Origin: an uncultured Bacilli bacterium
GTDB lineage: Bacteria; Bacillota_I; Bacilli_A; RF39; UBA660
DNA length: 49,815 bases
Direction: 5' to 3'
Assembly: GCA_947624175.1 (NCBI GenBank)
Contig: CANQJD010000004.1
Span: 1-49,815 of the forward strand
The notes below the pieces were generated by a model that was not told the origin of the DNA, did no database searches, and saw only the letters and a program-made list of their open reading frames with translations. This document shows, piece after piece, positions 1 to 7,842 of this stretch. A program made the position numbers and the translations under genes. The first letter of the stretch is position 1, and every line of letters begins with the position of its first letter.

Positions 1-41
1 CACTGCATTCCCTTTTACTATAAAGGTTTGCAGTGTTTTTT
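1..41 (+). terminator. intrinsic terminator of an upstream gene
   Basis: CACTGCA (1-7) pairs with TGCAGTG (29-35), with an inner CCTTT/AAAGG helix, and is followed directly by TTTTTT. It ends a plus-strand transcript that began before the window. Confidence 0.7.
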
Positions 42-115
42 ATATCTAATTATCTACGGAAGTCGGGTTATATCATAATTTATTTAAAATTTTTTAAGCG
101 ATTGCCATAAGGTAT

Positions 116-144
116 TTGACAAAAATAAATAAAGTTCGTATAAT
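116..144 (+). promoter_or_regulatory. sigma-A-type promoter
   Basis: TTGACA at 116-121 and TATAAT at 139-144 with a 17-base spacer: a perfect consensus. It overlaps a possible TTG start at 116, which shows that the downstream ATG at 167 is the real start of the next gene. Confidence 0.85.
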
Positions 145-166
145 AGAGAGAAAAAACGGTGATACC

Positions 167-727
167 ATGAATAAATTTATCATAGATTTTAAAATTAAAG
201 ATAATAATATTACAATTACTTATAATGATGGTTTAAAAAAATCTTTTCCTTATACTAAAACTAATCGAGATACTTTAATAGATTATTTAACAAGTGAAAA
301 AAATATTTATACTAAACTTAAAAATTCTTTATCAAAACAAAAATTATTAACTTCAACTTTAATTATATCTGATATTTTATTAACAATACTAAGTTATATT
401 AAATTTAATTCTATTCTTTTAAAATTATTTATAACTCTATTAGATGTTTTTATACTTAGTCATTTATATTTAATTGGTTCTATTTTAAGTGATAATATAT
501 ATGATATTAATCTATTACTTTCTTATGTTAATAAAGATGCTTTTTTAAGAGAAGAATATTTATATACTAAACATCAAAAAATAATTGATTTTAAAAAGAT
601 TAAAGAATTAAAAAAGGAATTAGGTTATAATTATAAACCTAAAGATAATAAAATAAATTCTAATAAAAATACTAATTTACCTATTATAGTAGATAATCCA
701 AAAGTTTTAAGTTTTACCAAAAAATAG
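167..727 (+). CDS. small two-helix membrane protein, unknown function
   Basis: I do not recognise this 186-residue protein. It has a polar N-terminal part (1-58), two hydrophobic segments at about 61-79 and 82-106 that probably form a membrane hairpin, and a lysine- and asparagine-rich C-terminal tail. The reading frame is open back to a TTG at 116, but that TTG is the -35 box of a perfect promoter, so the ATG at 167 is chosen; transcription would start about 15 bases before it, with GGTGAT as a weak ribosome site. It is monocistronic, closed by a strong hairpin directly after the stop and facing a convergent small gene. The composition is typical of the host. Confidence 0.65.
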   Translation: MNKFIIDFKIKDNNITITYNDGLKKSFPYTKTNRDTLIDYLTSEKNIYTKLKNSLSKQKLLTSTLIISDILLTILSYIKFNSILLKLFITLLDVFILSHLYLIGSILSDNIYDINLLLSYVNKDAFLREEYLYTKHQKIIDFKKIKELKKELGYNYKPKDNKINSNKNTNLPIIVDNPKVLSFTKK

Positions 728-750
728 AAAGACTAAATCTTTCTATTTTT
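720..750. terminator. bidirectional terminator
   Basis: A 13-base stem (AAAAATAGAAAGA, 720-732, with its complement at 738-750) and a five-base loop. The A-rich and T-rich arms let it end both the plus-strand gene before it and the minus-strand small gene after it. Confidence 0.75.
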
Positions 751-751
751 G

Positions 752-910
752 TTAAATCATATTTTCAAAGTCTTCACACATGTCTTCTTCTAAAGACATC
801 ATATCTCTTTTTGTTCTTGGACTAAGGACAAAATTATAAATTAATAATCCTGCTCCAACCATGGCAGCAGATGCTAGTCCTACAACCATTCCTTTTTTCA
901 TACTTTTCAT
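752..910 (-). CDS. small membrane protein (52 aa), YtxH-like layout
   Basis: A 52-residue protein starting MKSMKKGM, with a short glycine- and alanine-rich membrane helix (about 8-28) and an acidic C-terminal tail ending EDFENMI. The start is supported by an AGGTGAT ribosome site six bases before the ATG. The layout resembles small YtxH-type or DUF-class membrane proteins of Bacillota, but it is too short for a family assignment. It lies downstream of recD2 on the same strand and stops beside the bidirectional terminator, so it may be the last gene of that transcript. Coding is supported by the start signal, host-like codon use and the fit between its neighbours. Confidence 0.6.
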   Translation of the reverse strand: MKSMKKGMVVGLASAAMVGAGLLIYNFVLSPRTKRDMMSLEEDMCEDFENMI

Positions 911-985
911 TTTATCACCTACTAAAAATATGATTTAGTACCACTAGGTACCATAAATAGTATGGTGATTTTTTAGAATTTTATA

Positions 986-3169
986 CTAGGAATAACGTTT
1001 TTTTATTTTTTCACATAAATCTGTCTTTCTTGAATCTTCTCTATTACTTAAAACTCCTTTTTGAAAAGCTTCCGCTTCTCCTATTAAAATTAATTCTTGT
1101 TTACTTCTCGTAACTCCTGTATATAATAATTTGCGATATAACATTCTGCCATATTCTTTTAAAACTGGTATAATAACCGTTTTAAATTCACTTCCTTGAG
1201 ACTTATGAATACTAATAGCATAACCTAAAGTAAAGTTCATAAAATTAGATTTATTAAAAGTTACTAAGTTACCATCAAAATCAATTAAAACTTCTTTTTT
1301 TAAGTTATCTATTTCCATAATTATCCCAATATCACCATTATAGATATTATCATCAGGCATATTCATTAATTGTAAAACTTTATCTCCTACTCTATATGTA
1401 ACATCATATATTACTATTTCATTTTTATTAGAACTTTTAGGATTAAATAAGTTTTGTAACATTTTATTTAAATTATCTATTCCATTTAAAGTTTTATACA
1501 TAGGTGCCATAACTTGATAATCATGATAATCTTTATTTTTAAAATTTTTCATAATTGTTGTTAATTTATCTTTTAAATCCATACTATCAGCCTTATAAAA
1601 GAATAAATCAGAGTCTTTATTAAATAAAGAATAATTAACTTCACCATTATTAACATCATAAGCAAGATTAACTATATTTGATTCTCCAGCTTGACGATAT
1701 AAATTTTTAAGTTCTATTACTTCAAATACTTCGGATTTAACTAAATCTTTTAAAACTTCACCAGGTGAAACACTTGGAAGTTGGTTAGCATCTCCAACTA
1801 AGATTATTCTTGTATCATACTTTAAACCATTTAAAAGAGAACTAAAAAGCAGTGTATCTAACATACTAACCTCATCTATAATAACTAATTTAGCATCACT
1901 TTTATTATGTTCATTAACTTGAAACTTATTAGTATCTTTATTCCATTTTAAAAATCTATGAATCGTACTGGCTTTATATAAAGTTGCTTCCATAATCCTT
2001 TTACTAGCCCGACCAGTTGGAGCAAGTAAGACAACTGAATCATCAATATCAGAATATTTTTTATTATAAATATCTTTATATAAACTAACAATCGATTTAA
2101 TAATCGTGGTTTTCCCTGTTCCTGGTCCACCAGTTATAATTAAAAAATTTTTTAAAAAAGCTTTTTTAATTGCATCTTTTTGAATATCATCATAAGTAAT
2201 TCCATTTTCTTCTTCAAATTCCCTTATCTTTTTATCTAAATCTTTTTTACAATAGATATCTTCTTTATTATTCAAATAAGTTAATCTTTTAACTATATTA
2301 TTATCAGCTTCATAATAATTAATTAATTGATATTTATTATCTAAATTAACTATTTGTAAATTATTAACTAATTCTTCTAAATAATTTTCAAATTCTTCAT
2401 AATCAGGTTCATAGTTAATAACTATTTTTAAAGTTTGAAATATTTCTTCTTTATAAAAATAAGTATCTCCTCGTTCAGCACCTAAAGTTTGCATAGCATA
2501 GACAATTCCAGCTTTAATTCTTCTCTCATCACTTTTTTTAAAATTATTTTTTAAAGCAATTTTATCTATCTTTTGAAAACTTATCTTTTCTATATCATAA
2601 AACAAACTATAAACATCTTGATTTACAACATCAACAGTTTTTTCTTTATAATTTTTATAAATCATCACGGAATCACTTGAAGAAAAACCTAAATCAGTTA
2701 AACTTATAAGAGTATCAGTACTTTGGTCTAATTCTAAAAGTTTATTAACTATAACTTCTTTATTCTTTTCAGTTAAAGATTTAATATCATCTAAAACACT
2801 TCTATCTTGTTTTATTTTATTAATGGCATCGTCTCCTAGTTTTTCATAAATTTTTAAAGCTTTAGCTTCTCCTATTCCTTTAAAAGTTCCACCTGATAAA
2901 AAGGCAACTATACTATTTTTATCTTCAGGGATTATTTTTTGATAACTAGAAACATTAAACTGTTCTCCATATCTTTGGTGTTTTTGAAATTCTCCTGTTA
3001 TACTAATTTCATCTAAATCATCTATATCATAGAAATAACCAGTTATAGTAATTGATTTATTATTATAGTCAGGATCTATATCATTTTCTTTAACTCTAAA
3101 AATTAAAACACAATAATCATTTTCAGATTTGAAAATGGTTCTTGTTATATGTCCTACTAATCTACTCAT
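986..3169 (-). CDS. recD2: RecD2-type ATP-dependent DNA helicase
   Basis: A 727-residue superfamily 1B 5'-3' helicase of the RecD2 (RecD-like, RecBC-independent) family, close to the usual 730-850 residues. Visible motifs are Walker A GGPGTGKT (347-354), Walker B IIDEVSM (430-436), GDANQLPS (459-466), YRQ (491-493), motif V HKSQGSE (655-661) and motif VI YTGVTRS (683-689). The N-terminal ~200 residues hold the OB-like and helix-hairpin-helix region (GTFKGIGEAKA) typical of RecD2. No RecB or RecC is nearby, as expected for this subfamily, which works in replication-fork and mismatch-related repair. The start overlaps the end of mutM by eight bases behind AAGGAG, so the two genes are translationally coupled. 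Confidence 0.95.
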   Translation of the reverse strand: MSRLVGHITRTIFKSENDYCVLIFRVKENDIDPDYNNKSITITGYFYDIDDLDEISITGEFQKHQRYGEQFNVSSYQKIIPEDKNSIVAFLSGGTFKGIGEAKALKIYEKLGDDAINKIKQDRSVLDDIKSLTEKNKEVIVNKLLELDQSTDTLISLTDLGFSSSDSVMIYKNYKEKTVDVVNQDVYSLFYDIEKISFQKIDKIALKNNFKKSDERRIKAGIVYAMQTLGAERGDTYFYKEEIFQTLKIVINYEPDYEEFENYLEELVNNLQIVNLDNKYQLINYYEADNNIVKRLTYLNNKEDIYCKKDLDKKIREFEEENGITYDDIQKDAIKKAFLKNFLIITGGPGTGKTTIIKSIVSLYKDIYNKKYSDIDDSVVLLAPTGRASKRIMEATLYKASTIHRFLKWNKDTNKFQVNEHNKSDAKLVIIDEVSMLDTLLFSSLLNGLKYDTRIILVGDANQLPSVSPGEVLKDLVKSEVFEVIELKNLYRQAGESNIVNLAYDVNNGEVNYSLFNKDSDLFFYKADSMDLKDKLTTIMKNFKNKDYHDYQVMAPMYKTLNGIDNLNKMLQNLFNPKSSNKNEIVIYDVTYRVGDKVLQLMNMPDDNIYNGDIGIIMEIDNLKKEVLIDFDGNLVTFNKSNFMNFTLGYAISIHKSQGSEFKTVIIPVLKEYGRMLYRKLLYTGVTRSKQELILIGEAEAFQKGVLSNREDSRKTDLCEKIKKRYS

Positions 3170-3983
3170 CTAAAACTCCTTGACATTTAGGACAGTAATA
3201 AGTACTCCTGCCAGCTATTTTTTTAACTAAAATTTTCCCTTTACAAACCATACATTCTTTTTTAGTATGAACTAATAACTTATCTTGATAACTTCCTTCA
3301 ACTCCTAAACTTGATGTATAACTTCTTATAGTTGTACCTCCCATTTTAATAGCTTCACTTAAGATTTCTTTCGAGTTTTTAATAATTGCTTCACATTCCT
3401 CTTTCGTTAGAGTATTTACTTTTTTAAAAGGAGATATACGACTTTTAAATAAAACTTCATCATCATAGATATTACCAAGTCCTGACATTATTTCTTGGTC
3501 TAATAAAACCGCTTTAATAGGTAATTTTTTATTTTTAAATTTTTCAAGTAAATAAGTACTCGTTAACTCTTTATTAAATGGTTCAAGTCCTAATTTAGCT
3601 AAAGGTGTATCTATAAATAGTCTATCTTTTTTAACTAAAAACATAACACCAAATTTTCTCACATCTTTATATCTTAAAACTTTACCATTTGAAAGTTCAA
3701 AGACAACATGTTCATGTTTTTGAGGTTCAACTTTCTCTGAATAATAATATTTTCCTTCCATTCTTAAATGACTAACTAAATCATAATTAGTCGTTTCAAA
3801 AACTAACCATTTACCATATCTTTTAATATCAATGATTTCTTCATCAACTAAATTTTTAATGAACTCATCATAATCCGTTTTAATCATATCTTTATAAGTT
3901 ACAATTACTTTTTTAATTTTTAAATTTAATAAATCTTTTTTTAAAACATTTTTTACAGTTTCTACTTCAGGTAGTTCTGGCAT
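3162..3983 (-). CDS. mutM: formamidopyrimidine-DNA glycosylase (Fpg/MutM)
   Basis: A 273-residue bifunctional glycosylase/AP lyase that removes 8-oxoguanine and ring-opened purines. The mature N-terminus after Met removal is Pro2-Glu3 (PELPEVETV), the catalytic pair. Lys58 matches the conserved Lys57 of E. coli Fpg, and the LLDQ..GLGNIY block lies at 160-173. The C-terminal zinc finger has Cys244, Cys247, Cys264 and Cys267, with the conserved arginine Arg259 just before the second pair. The start has AAGGATG upstream and a good promoter 22 bases away. It is co-transcribed with recD2, making a small DNA-repair operon. Confidence 0.97.
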   Translation of the reverse strand: MPELPEVETVKNVLKKDLLNLKIKKVIVTYKDMIKTDYDEFIKNLVDEEIIDIKRYGKWLVFETTNYDLVSHLRMEGKYYYSEKVEPQKHEHVVFELSNGKVLRYKDVRKFGVMFLVKKDRLFIDTPLAKLGLEPFNKELTSTYLLEKFKNKKLPIKAVLLDQEIMSGLGNIYDDEVLFKSRISPFKKVNTLTKEECEAIIKNSKEILSEAIKMGGTTIRSYTSSLGVEGSYQDKLLVHTKKECMVCKGKILVKKIAGRSTYYCPKCQGVLDE

Positions 3984-4004
3984 ACTATCACATCCTTAGG
4001 ATTT

Positions 4005-4033
4005 ATTTTACTATTTTTATCTTCATTTGTAAA
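4005..4033 (-). promoter_or_regulatory. promoter of mutM-recD2
   Basis: Read on the minus strand: TTTACA (4028-4033), 17-base spacer, TAAAAT (4005-4010), just upstream of the mutM start. Confidence 0.65.
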
Positions 4034-4054
4034 TTAAATTAGTATGATTTTTTT

Positions 4055-4086
4055 AAAAAATAAAAAGTTATCTATTCAATAACTTT
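4055..4086 (-). terminator. terminator of purA-cyclophilin operon
   Basis: On the minus strand AAAGTTAT and ATAACTTT form a stem whose loop holds the stop codon of the cyclophilin gene, followed by TTATTTTTT. Confidence 0.75.
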
Positions 4087-4671
4087 TATACTTTCAATTA
4101 CTGGTTGTTCTTGAAAATCAATTGAACCCATACTATCAATTGGAGTTACAGAATCCATTATCTTATCAACAACTTCCATTCCTTCAGTTACATGTCCAAA
4201 TCCCGCATAGTTACCATCTAAAGATTCGGTTGCATCTTTTTGAACTATAAAGAATTGACTAGTGGCACTGTTGGGGTCATTACTTCTTGCCATAGATATA
4301 ACCCCTCTTACATGACTTATATTGTTTTCAACACCATTACTTGCAAATTCTCCCTTAATGGTTTTTCCAGACCCTCCTGTTCCATCATGATTAGGGTCTC
4401 CTCCTTGAATAACAAAATCCTTTTGAGCTCTATGAATAGTTAAACCATTATAAAAACCTTCATTAACTAAATTAACAAAATTAGTAACCGTAATTGGAGC
4501 CGTATCAGCATCAAGTTCTAACTTAATAGTTCCATAATCTTTAATTATCATTTCGACATTAACTTTACCACTTAATAAATCAACTTTTTCATTTTCTCTT
4601 ATAAATAAATCTCCAAGACTACATCCAGTTAATAATAACACCATTCCTAAAACTACTAATAATTTTTTCAT
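4072..4671 (-). CDS. cyclophilin-type peptidyl-prolyl isomerase lipoprotein
   Basis: A lipid-anchored extracytoplasmic prolyl isomerase of about 199 residues. The signal peptide MKKLLVVLGMVLLLTGC ends in a lipobox with Cys17. The rest is a single cyclophilin domain with FVNLVNEGFYNGLTIHR, the QGGDP loop, SMARS and QFFIV blocks. It probably helps fold secreted proteins. A GTG six bases upstream overlaps the purA stop as GTGA and could be used. The ATG at 4671 is preferred because AGAAGGTGA serves as its ribosome site and because it gives a classic MKK signal start. It is translationally coupled to purA, a conserved-looking but functionally unrelated pairing, and its stop sits in the terminator loop. 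Confidence 0.93.
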   Translation of the reverse strand: MKKLLVVLGMVLLLTGCSLGDLFIRENEKVDLLSGKVNVEMIIKDYGTIKLELDADTAPITVTNFVNLVNEGFYNGLTIHRAQKDFVIQGGDPNHDGTGGSGKTIKGEFASNGVENNISHVRGVISMARSNDPNSATSQFFIVQKDATESLDGNYAGFGHVTEGMEVVDKIMDSVTPIDSMGSIDFQEQPVIESIKVIE

Positions 4672-4673
4672 AT

Positions 4674-5981
<1,308 letters not shown>

Positions 5982-5984
5982 TCA

Positions 5985-6013
5985 ATTATATATTATTTAT
6001 CTAAAATATACAA
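5985..6013 (-). promoter_or_regulatory. promoter of purA
   Basis: TTGTAT (6008-6013), 17-base spacer, TATAAT (5985-5990) on the minus strand. A better-looking TTGATT just upstream would need a 21-base spacer. Confidence 0.6.
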
Positions 6014-6028
6014 TCAAGTTGACAAAAA

Positions 6029-6056
6029 AAATAAGAAAATTATTATTTCTTATTTT
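6029..6056. terminator. terminator after the 6.2 kb surface-protein gene
   Basis: A stem of AAATAAGAAA with its complement (6029-6038 and 6046-6055) and a seven-base loop. The T-rich arm on either strand makes it potentially bidirectional. It lies about 150 bases after the surface-protein stop, beyond the GC-rich flank. Confidence 0.6.
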
Positions 6057-6073
6057 AAGACTATTTATTTATA

Positions 6074-6124
6074 TTAAGTAACTTTTTTAAAAATCGCCGC
6101 TCGCCTTAAGGCGAGTTTTGCCAT
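6074..6124 (-). other. possible 16-codon ORF in the GC-rich 3' flank
   Basis: AAGAGGACAGCA precedes an ATG that opens a 16-residue frame (MAKLALRRAAIFKKVT). The frame contains the perfect palindrome CTCGCCTTAAGGCGAG (6100-6115). It may be a leader, a remnant of retroelement-associated sequence, or noncoding. The ribosome site and the GC-rich codons are the only support. Confidence 0.25.
6100..6115. repeat. perfect 16-base palindrome
   Basis: CTCGCCTTAAGGCGAG, far more GC-rich than the surrounding DNA. It folds as a six-base-pair hairpin with TTAA loop. On the plus strand it is followed by TTTT. Confidence 0.6.
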
Positions 6125-6175
6125 TGCTGTCCTCTTAATTGTTGCTTTATTGTCGCTTTTTGAAAATCCGCACCC

Positions 6176-6206
6176 GTTTCCCGCGGTTCTTATTCCGCGA
6201 GGAAAC
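6176..6206. repeat. GC-rich hairpin abutting the surface-protein stop codon
   Basis: GTTTCC and CGCGG (6176-6186) pair with CCGCG and GGAAAC (6195-6206) with a single bulged base (6200) and an eight-base loop. The inverted repeat starts at the base next to the stop codon (6207-6209). It has no T-tract, so a terminator role is unlikely. Its position matches the cruciform that follows the variable region in known DGR target genes. Confidence 0.7.
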
Positions 6207-7778
6207 CTATTGCCCCGAATTTAGTTGATATGGACTATCTACTGTTCCTTCCCCATCTACTATTGTGGCCCCGGATATCAGATTAAGACTAGGCCGAACG
6301 CCGCTGATGCCGCTGATGGTATTGTCCGCCACAATCCCAGACTTGAACCAAAAAGTAACCTGTCCAGAGCTGTTAGAAGCAGGAGACAAAAGCCACTCAT
6401 TACTATTATGATTTGCTGTTTGATAAAGCCAACTTGTTGATGGTATATTATTAGTACTATAATTATATAAAGTTGTATTCCATTTGCAACTACTTGCTGT
6501 ATATCCTATGTCACTTGGATACATTAAGGCTATATTTCCATTCCACTCTGTTTGATTTCCTTCCCAGATATCTCCTCCATTACAACTTTCGTTACAACTT
6601 ATATTCCCTCTTTCGTGAGTATAACTACTTATTGCTGTATCATAAACAGAATTAAAATTTCCTAAATAATATTTTGTCTCTTCTATCATATTCTTGGCAT
6701 TTTTGCTTAAGTAACTCATATATCCATCACTTGCTAGTTTTGTTTCTTTATCACTTCCGGCATTTAACCAATATTGTAGTCCTCCTGTTGCCCAGTCATT
6801 ATTGTAAGTACCACTTGTTGAATAATTCCAACGAGCAGTATCAGCATTAACTTTTATATTATAAGTTGTACCTTCAACTTCAAATGTTTCAGGAAATATT
6901 CCACTTAATATCTCGTTTCTGACTATCTTTATATGTTCTGCTCCACTTTCATCTTTAAATATTCCAAGTATTCTCCAAATCTCGCAATTATCTCCATTTT
7001 GTTCTTTTCCATCTTGACAATTAAAGTAGATATAATTGTTTACTTCTGGTCCTATATATCTATATTCTCTTATTGTTTCTTTATTTCCTTCTTGATATAA
7101 TTTTCCTTCTGTATTTATGGCTACTAATCCTCCATTGAAATTAGGTTCTGTGCAAGTATCCGTTACATTACTTACAACTGTTTCTTTTATTGTATCACTG
7201 CCAGTTGTTTCTTTATAAATAATATCATATTGTTCTCCTTCTACTCTTATCTTTCCAGAGAAGGTTCCTCCTGCTTTTTCATAATAATAATCTATCCAGA
7301 ATACTAATTTTGCTTCTATCTTTGCTCCTGATGCAAATTGTTCTATAATATGAAAATTATTTTCACTATCTAAATTTCCTAAATTATCAACTTTAATCTC
7401 TTCATTATCAATATATAAAGCATATCTAATAGCACTTAAATCAATAGTACTATTAAGTATATCAATACCTATTTTTAATCTAAGAGGTATTTTACTTATA
7501 TTCTCAACTGTAAATATATAAGGTTCATTTTGTTTTCCTATTTCATCTGCCATTGGAACTGTTTTTTGTAAATCTATACTTGGACTTTGTTCCTTAAAAT
7601 CTATATCTACTAAACCTGATGTTATAGTATTTTCTCTAGTATCATTAAAACGATAGACAAAATAAATGGTTGCTAAAGAGATTCCTAAAAACATAAATAT
7701 TGTTAGGAACATAAAAAACATTTTCTTTTTATTATTCTCTTTTAGTTTTTTTATTGGTTCATATTCGTAATTTCCCAT
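6207..7778 (-). CDS. TasA/camelysin-like surface protein with C-type-lectin-like variable domain
   Basis: A 523-residue secreted or anchored protein. A cytoplasmic start and one hydrophobic segment (about 18-42) lead into ITSGLVDIDF, the N-terminal pattern of SipW-dependent TasA/camelysin proteins, and a beta-rich domain to about 180. The C-terminal half carries a lectin/sulfatase-modifying-like fold: WRILGIF near 270, WLLSPASNSSG and the end block GVRPSLNL about 20 residues before the terminus. The last ~70 codons use GGC, GCG, ATC, CGG and GTG, unlike the AT-rich codons before them. Start: GGAGAG before the ATG. I infer that the C-terminus is a DGR variable region and that the SipW-like peptidase at 24.8 kb processes the N-terminus. 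It is monocistronic, with its own promoter. Confidence 0.75.
   Translation of the reverse strand: MGNYEYEPIKKLKENNKKKMFFMFLTIFMFLGISLATIYFVYRFNDTRENTITSGLVDIDFKEQSPSIDLQKTVPMADEIGKQNEPYIFTVENISKIPLRLKIGIDILNSTIDLSAIRYALYIDNEEIKVDNLGNLDSENNFHIIEQFASGAKIEAKLVFWIDYYYEKAGGTFSGKIRVEGEQYDIIYKETTGSDTIKETVVSNVTDTCTEPNFNGGLVAINTEGKLYQEGNKETIREYRYIGPEVNNYIYFNCQDGKEQNGDNCEIWRILGIFKDESGAEHIKIVRNEILSGIFPETFEVEGTTYNIKVNADTARWNYSTSGTYNNDWATGGLQYWLNAGSDKETKLASDGYMSYLSKNAKNMIEETKYYLGNFNSVYDTAISSYTHERGNISCNESCNGGDIWEGNQTEWNGNIALMYPSDIGYTASSCKWNTTLYNYSTNNIPSTSWLYQTANHNSNEWLLSPASNSSGQVTFWFKSGIVADNTISGISGVRPSLNLISGATIVDGEGTVDSPYQLNSGQ
6225..6400 (-). other. candidate DGR variable region (3' coding end)
   Basis: Codon use changes abruptly from about the WLLSPA codons onward to GC-rich. 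Codons such as ATC, AGC and TTC sit where DGR targets have adenine-mutated AAC/AAT sites, in a frame reading SPASNSSGQVTFWF, then GISGISGVRPSLNL. The conserved GVRPxLNL end and the hairpin at 6176-6206 match the VR-IMH-hairpin order of known DGR targets. No template repeat was found in the window. Confidence 0.5.
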
Positions 7779-7782
7779 AATA

Positions 7783-7835
7783 AAACTCTCCTATTATCTA
7801 CAATTAATAATAACATAATTTGGAGAGTTTGACAA
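7783..7835 (-). promoter_or_regulatory. promoter with 9-base inverted repeat
   Basis: TTGTCA (7830-7835), 17-base spacer, TATTAT (7807-7812) on the minus strand. A perfect inverted repeat places AAACTCTCC in the -35/-10 spacer and GGAGAGTTT over the ribosome site (arms at 7822-7830 and 7783-7791 on the plus strand), which suggests an operator. Confidence 0.55.
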
Positions 7836-7842
7836 TTAATTT

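Noticed and set aside
116-166. Upstream TTG start that would lengthen the first gene by 17 codons
   Set aside because: The TTG is part of a perfect -35 box and the -10 box lies within the added codons, so the region is not transcribed as coding sequence.
940-970. ACCATA/TATGGT hairpin with a T-tract on the plus strand after recD2
   Set aside because: No plus-strand gene needs a terminator there, and on the minus strand it lacks a T-tract; left unassigned.
1948-2130. Second minus-strand frame inside recD2
   Set aside because: Shadow frame without a ribosome site; recD2 motifs occupy the same DNA in the true frame. The same reasoning removes antisense frames within purA, ileS, obgE, rubrerythrin, uraA and the cyclophilin gene.
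6225-6655. Plus-strand frames opposite the GC-rich end of the surface-protein gene
   Set aside because: They have no start signals and are antisense to a domain with recognisable protein motifs.
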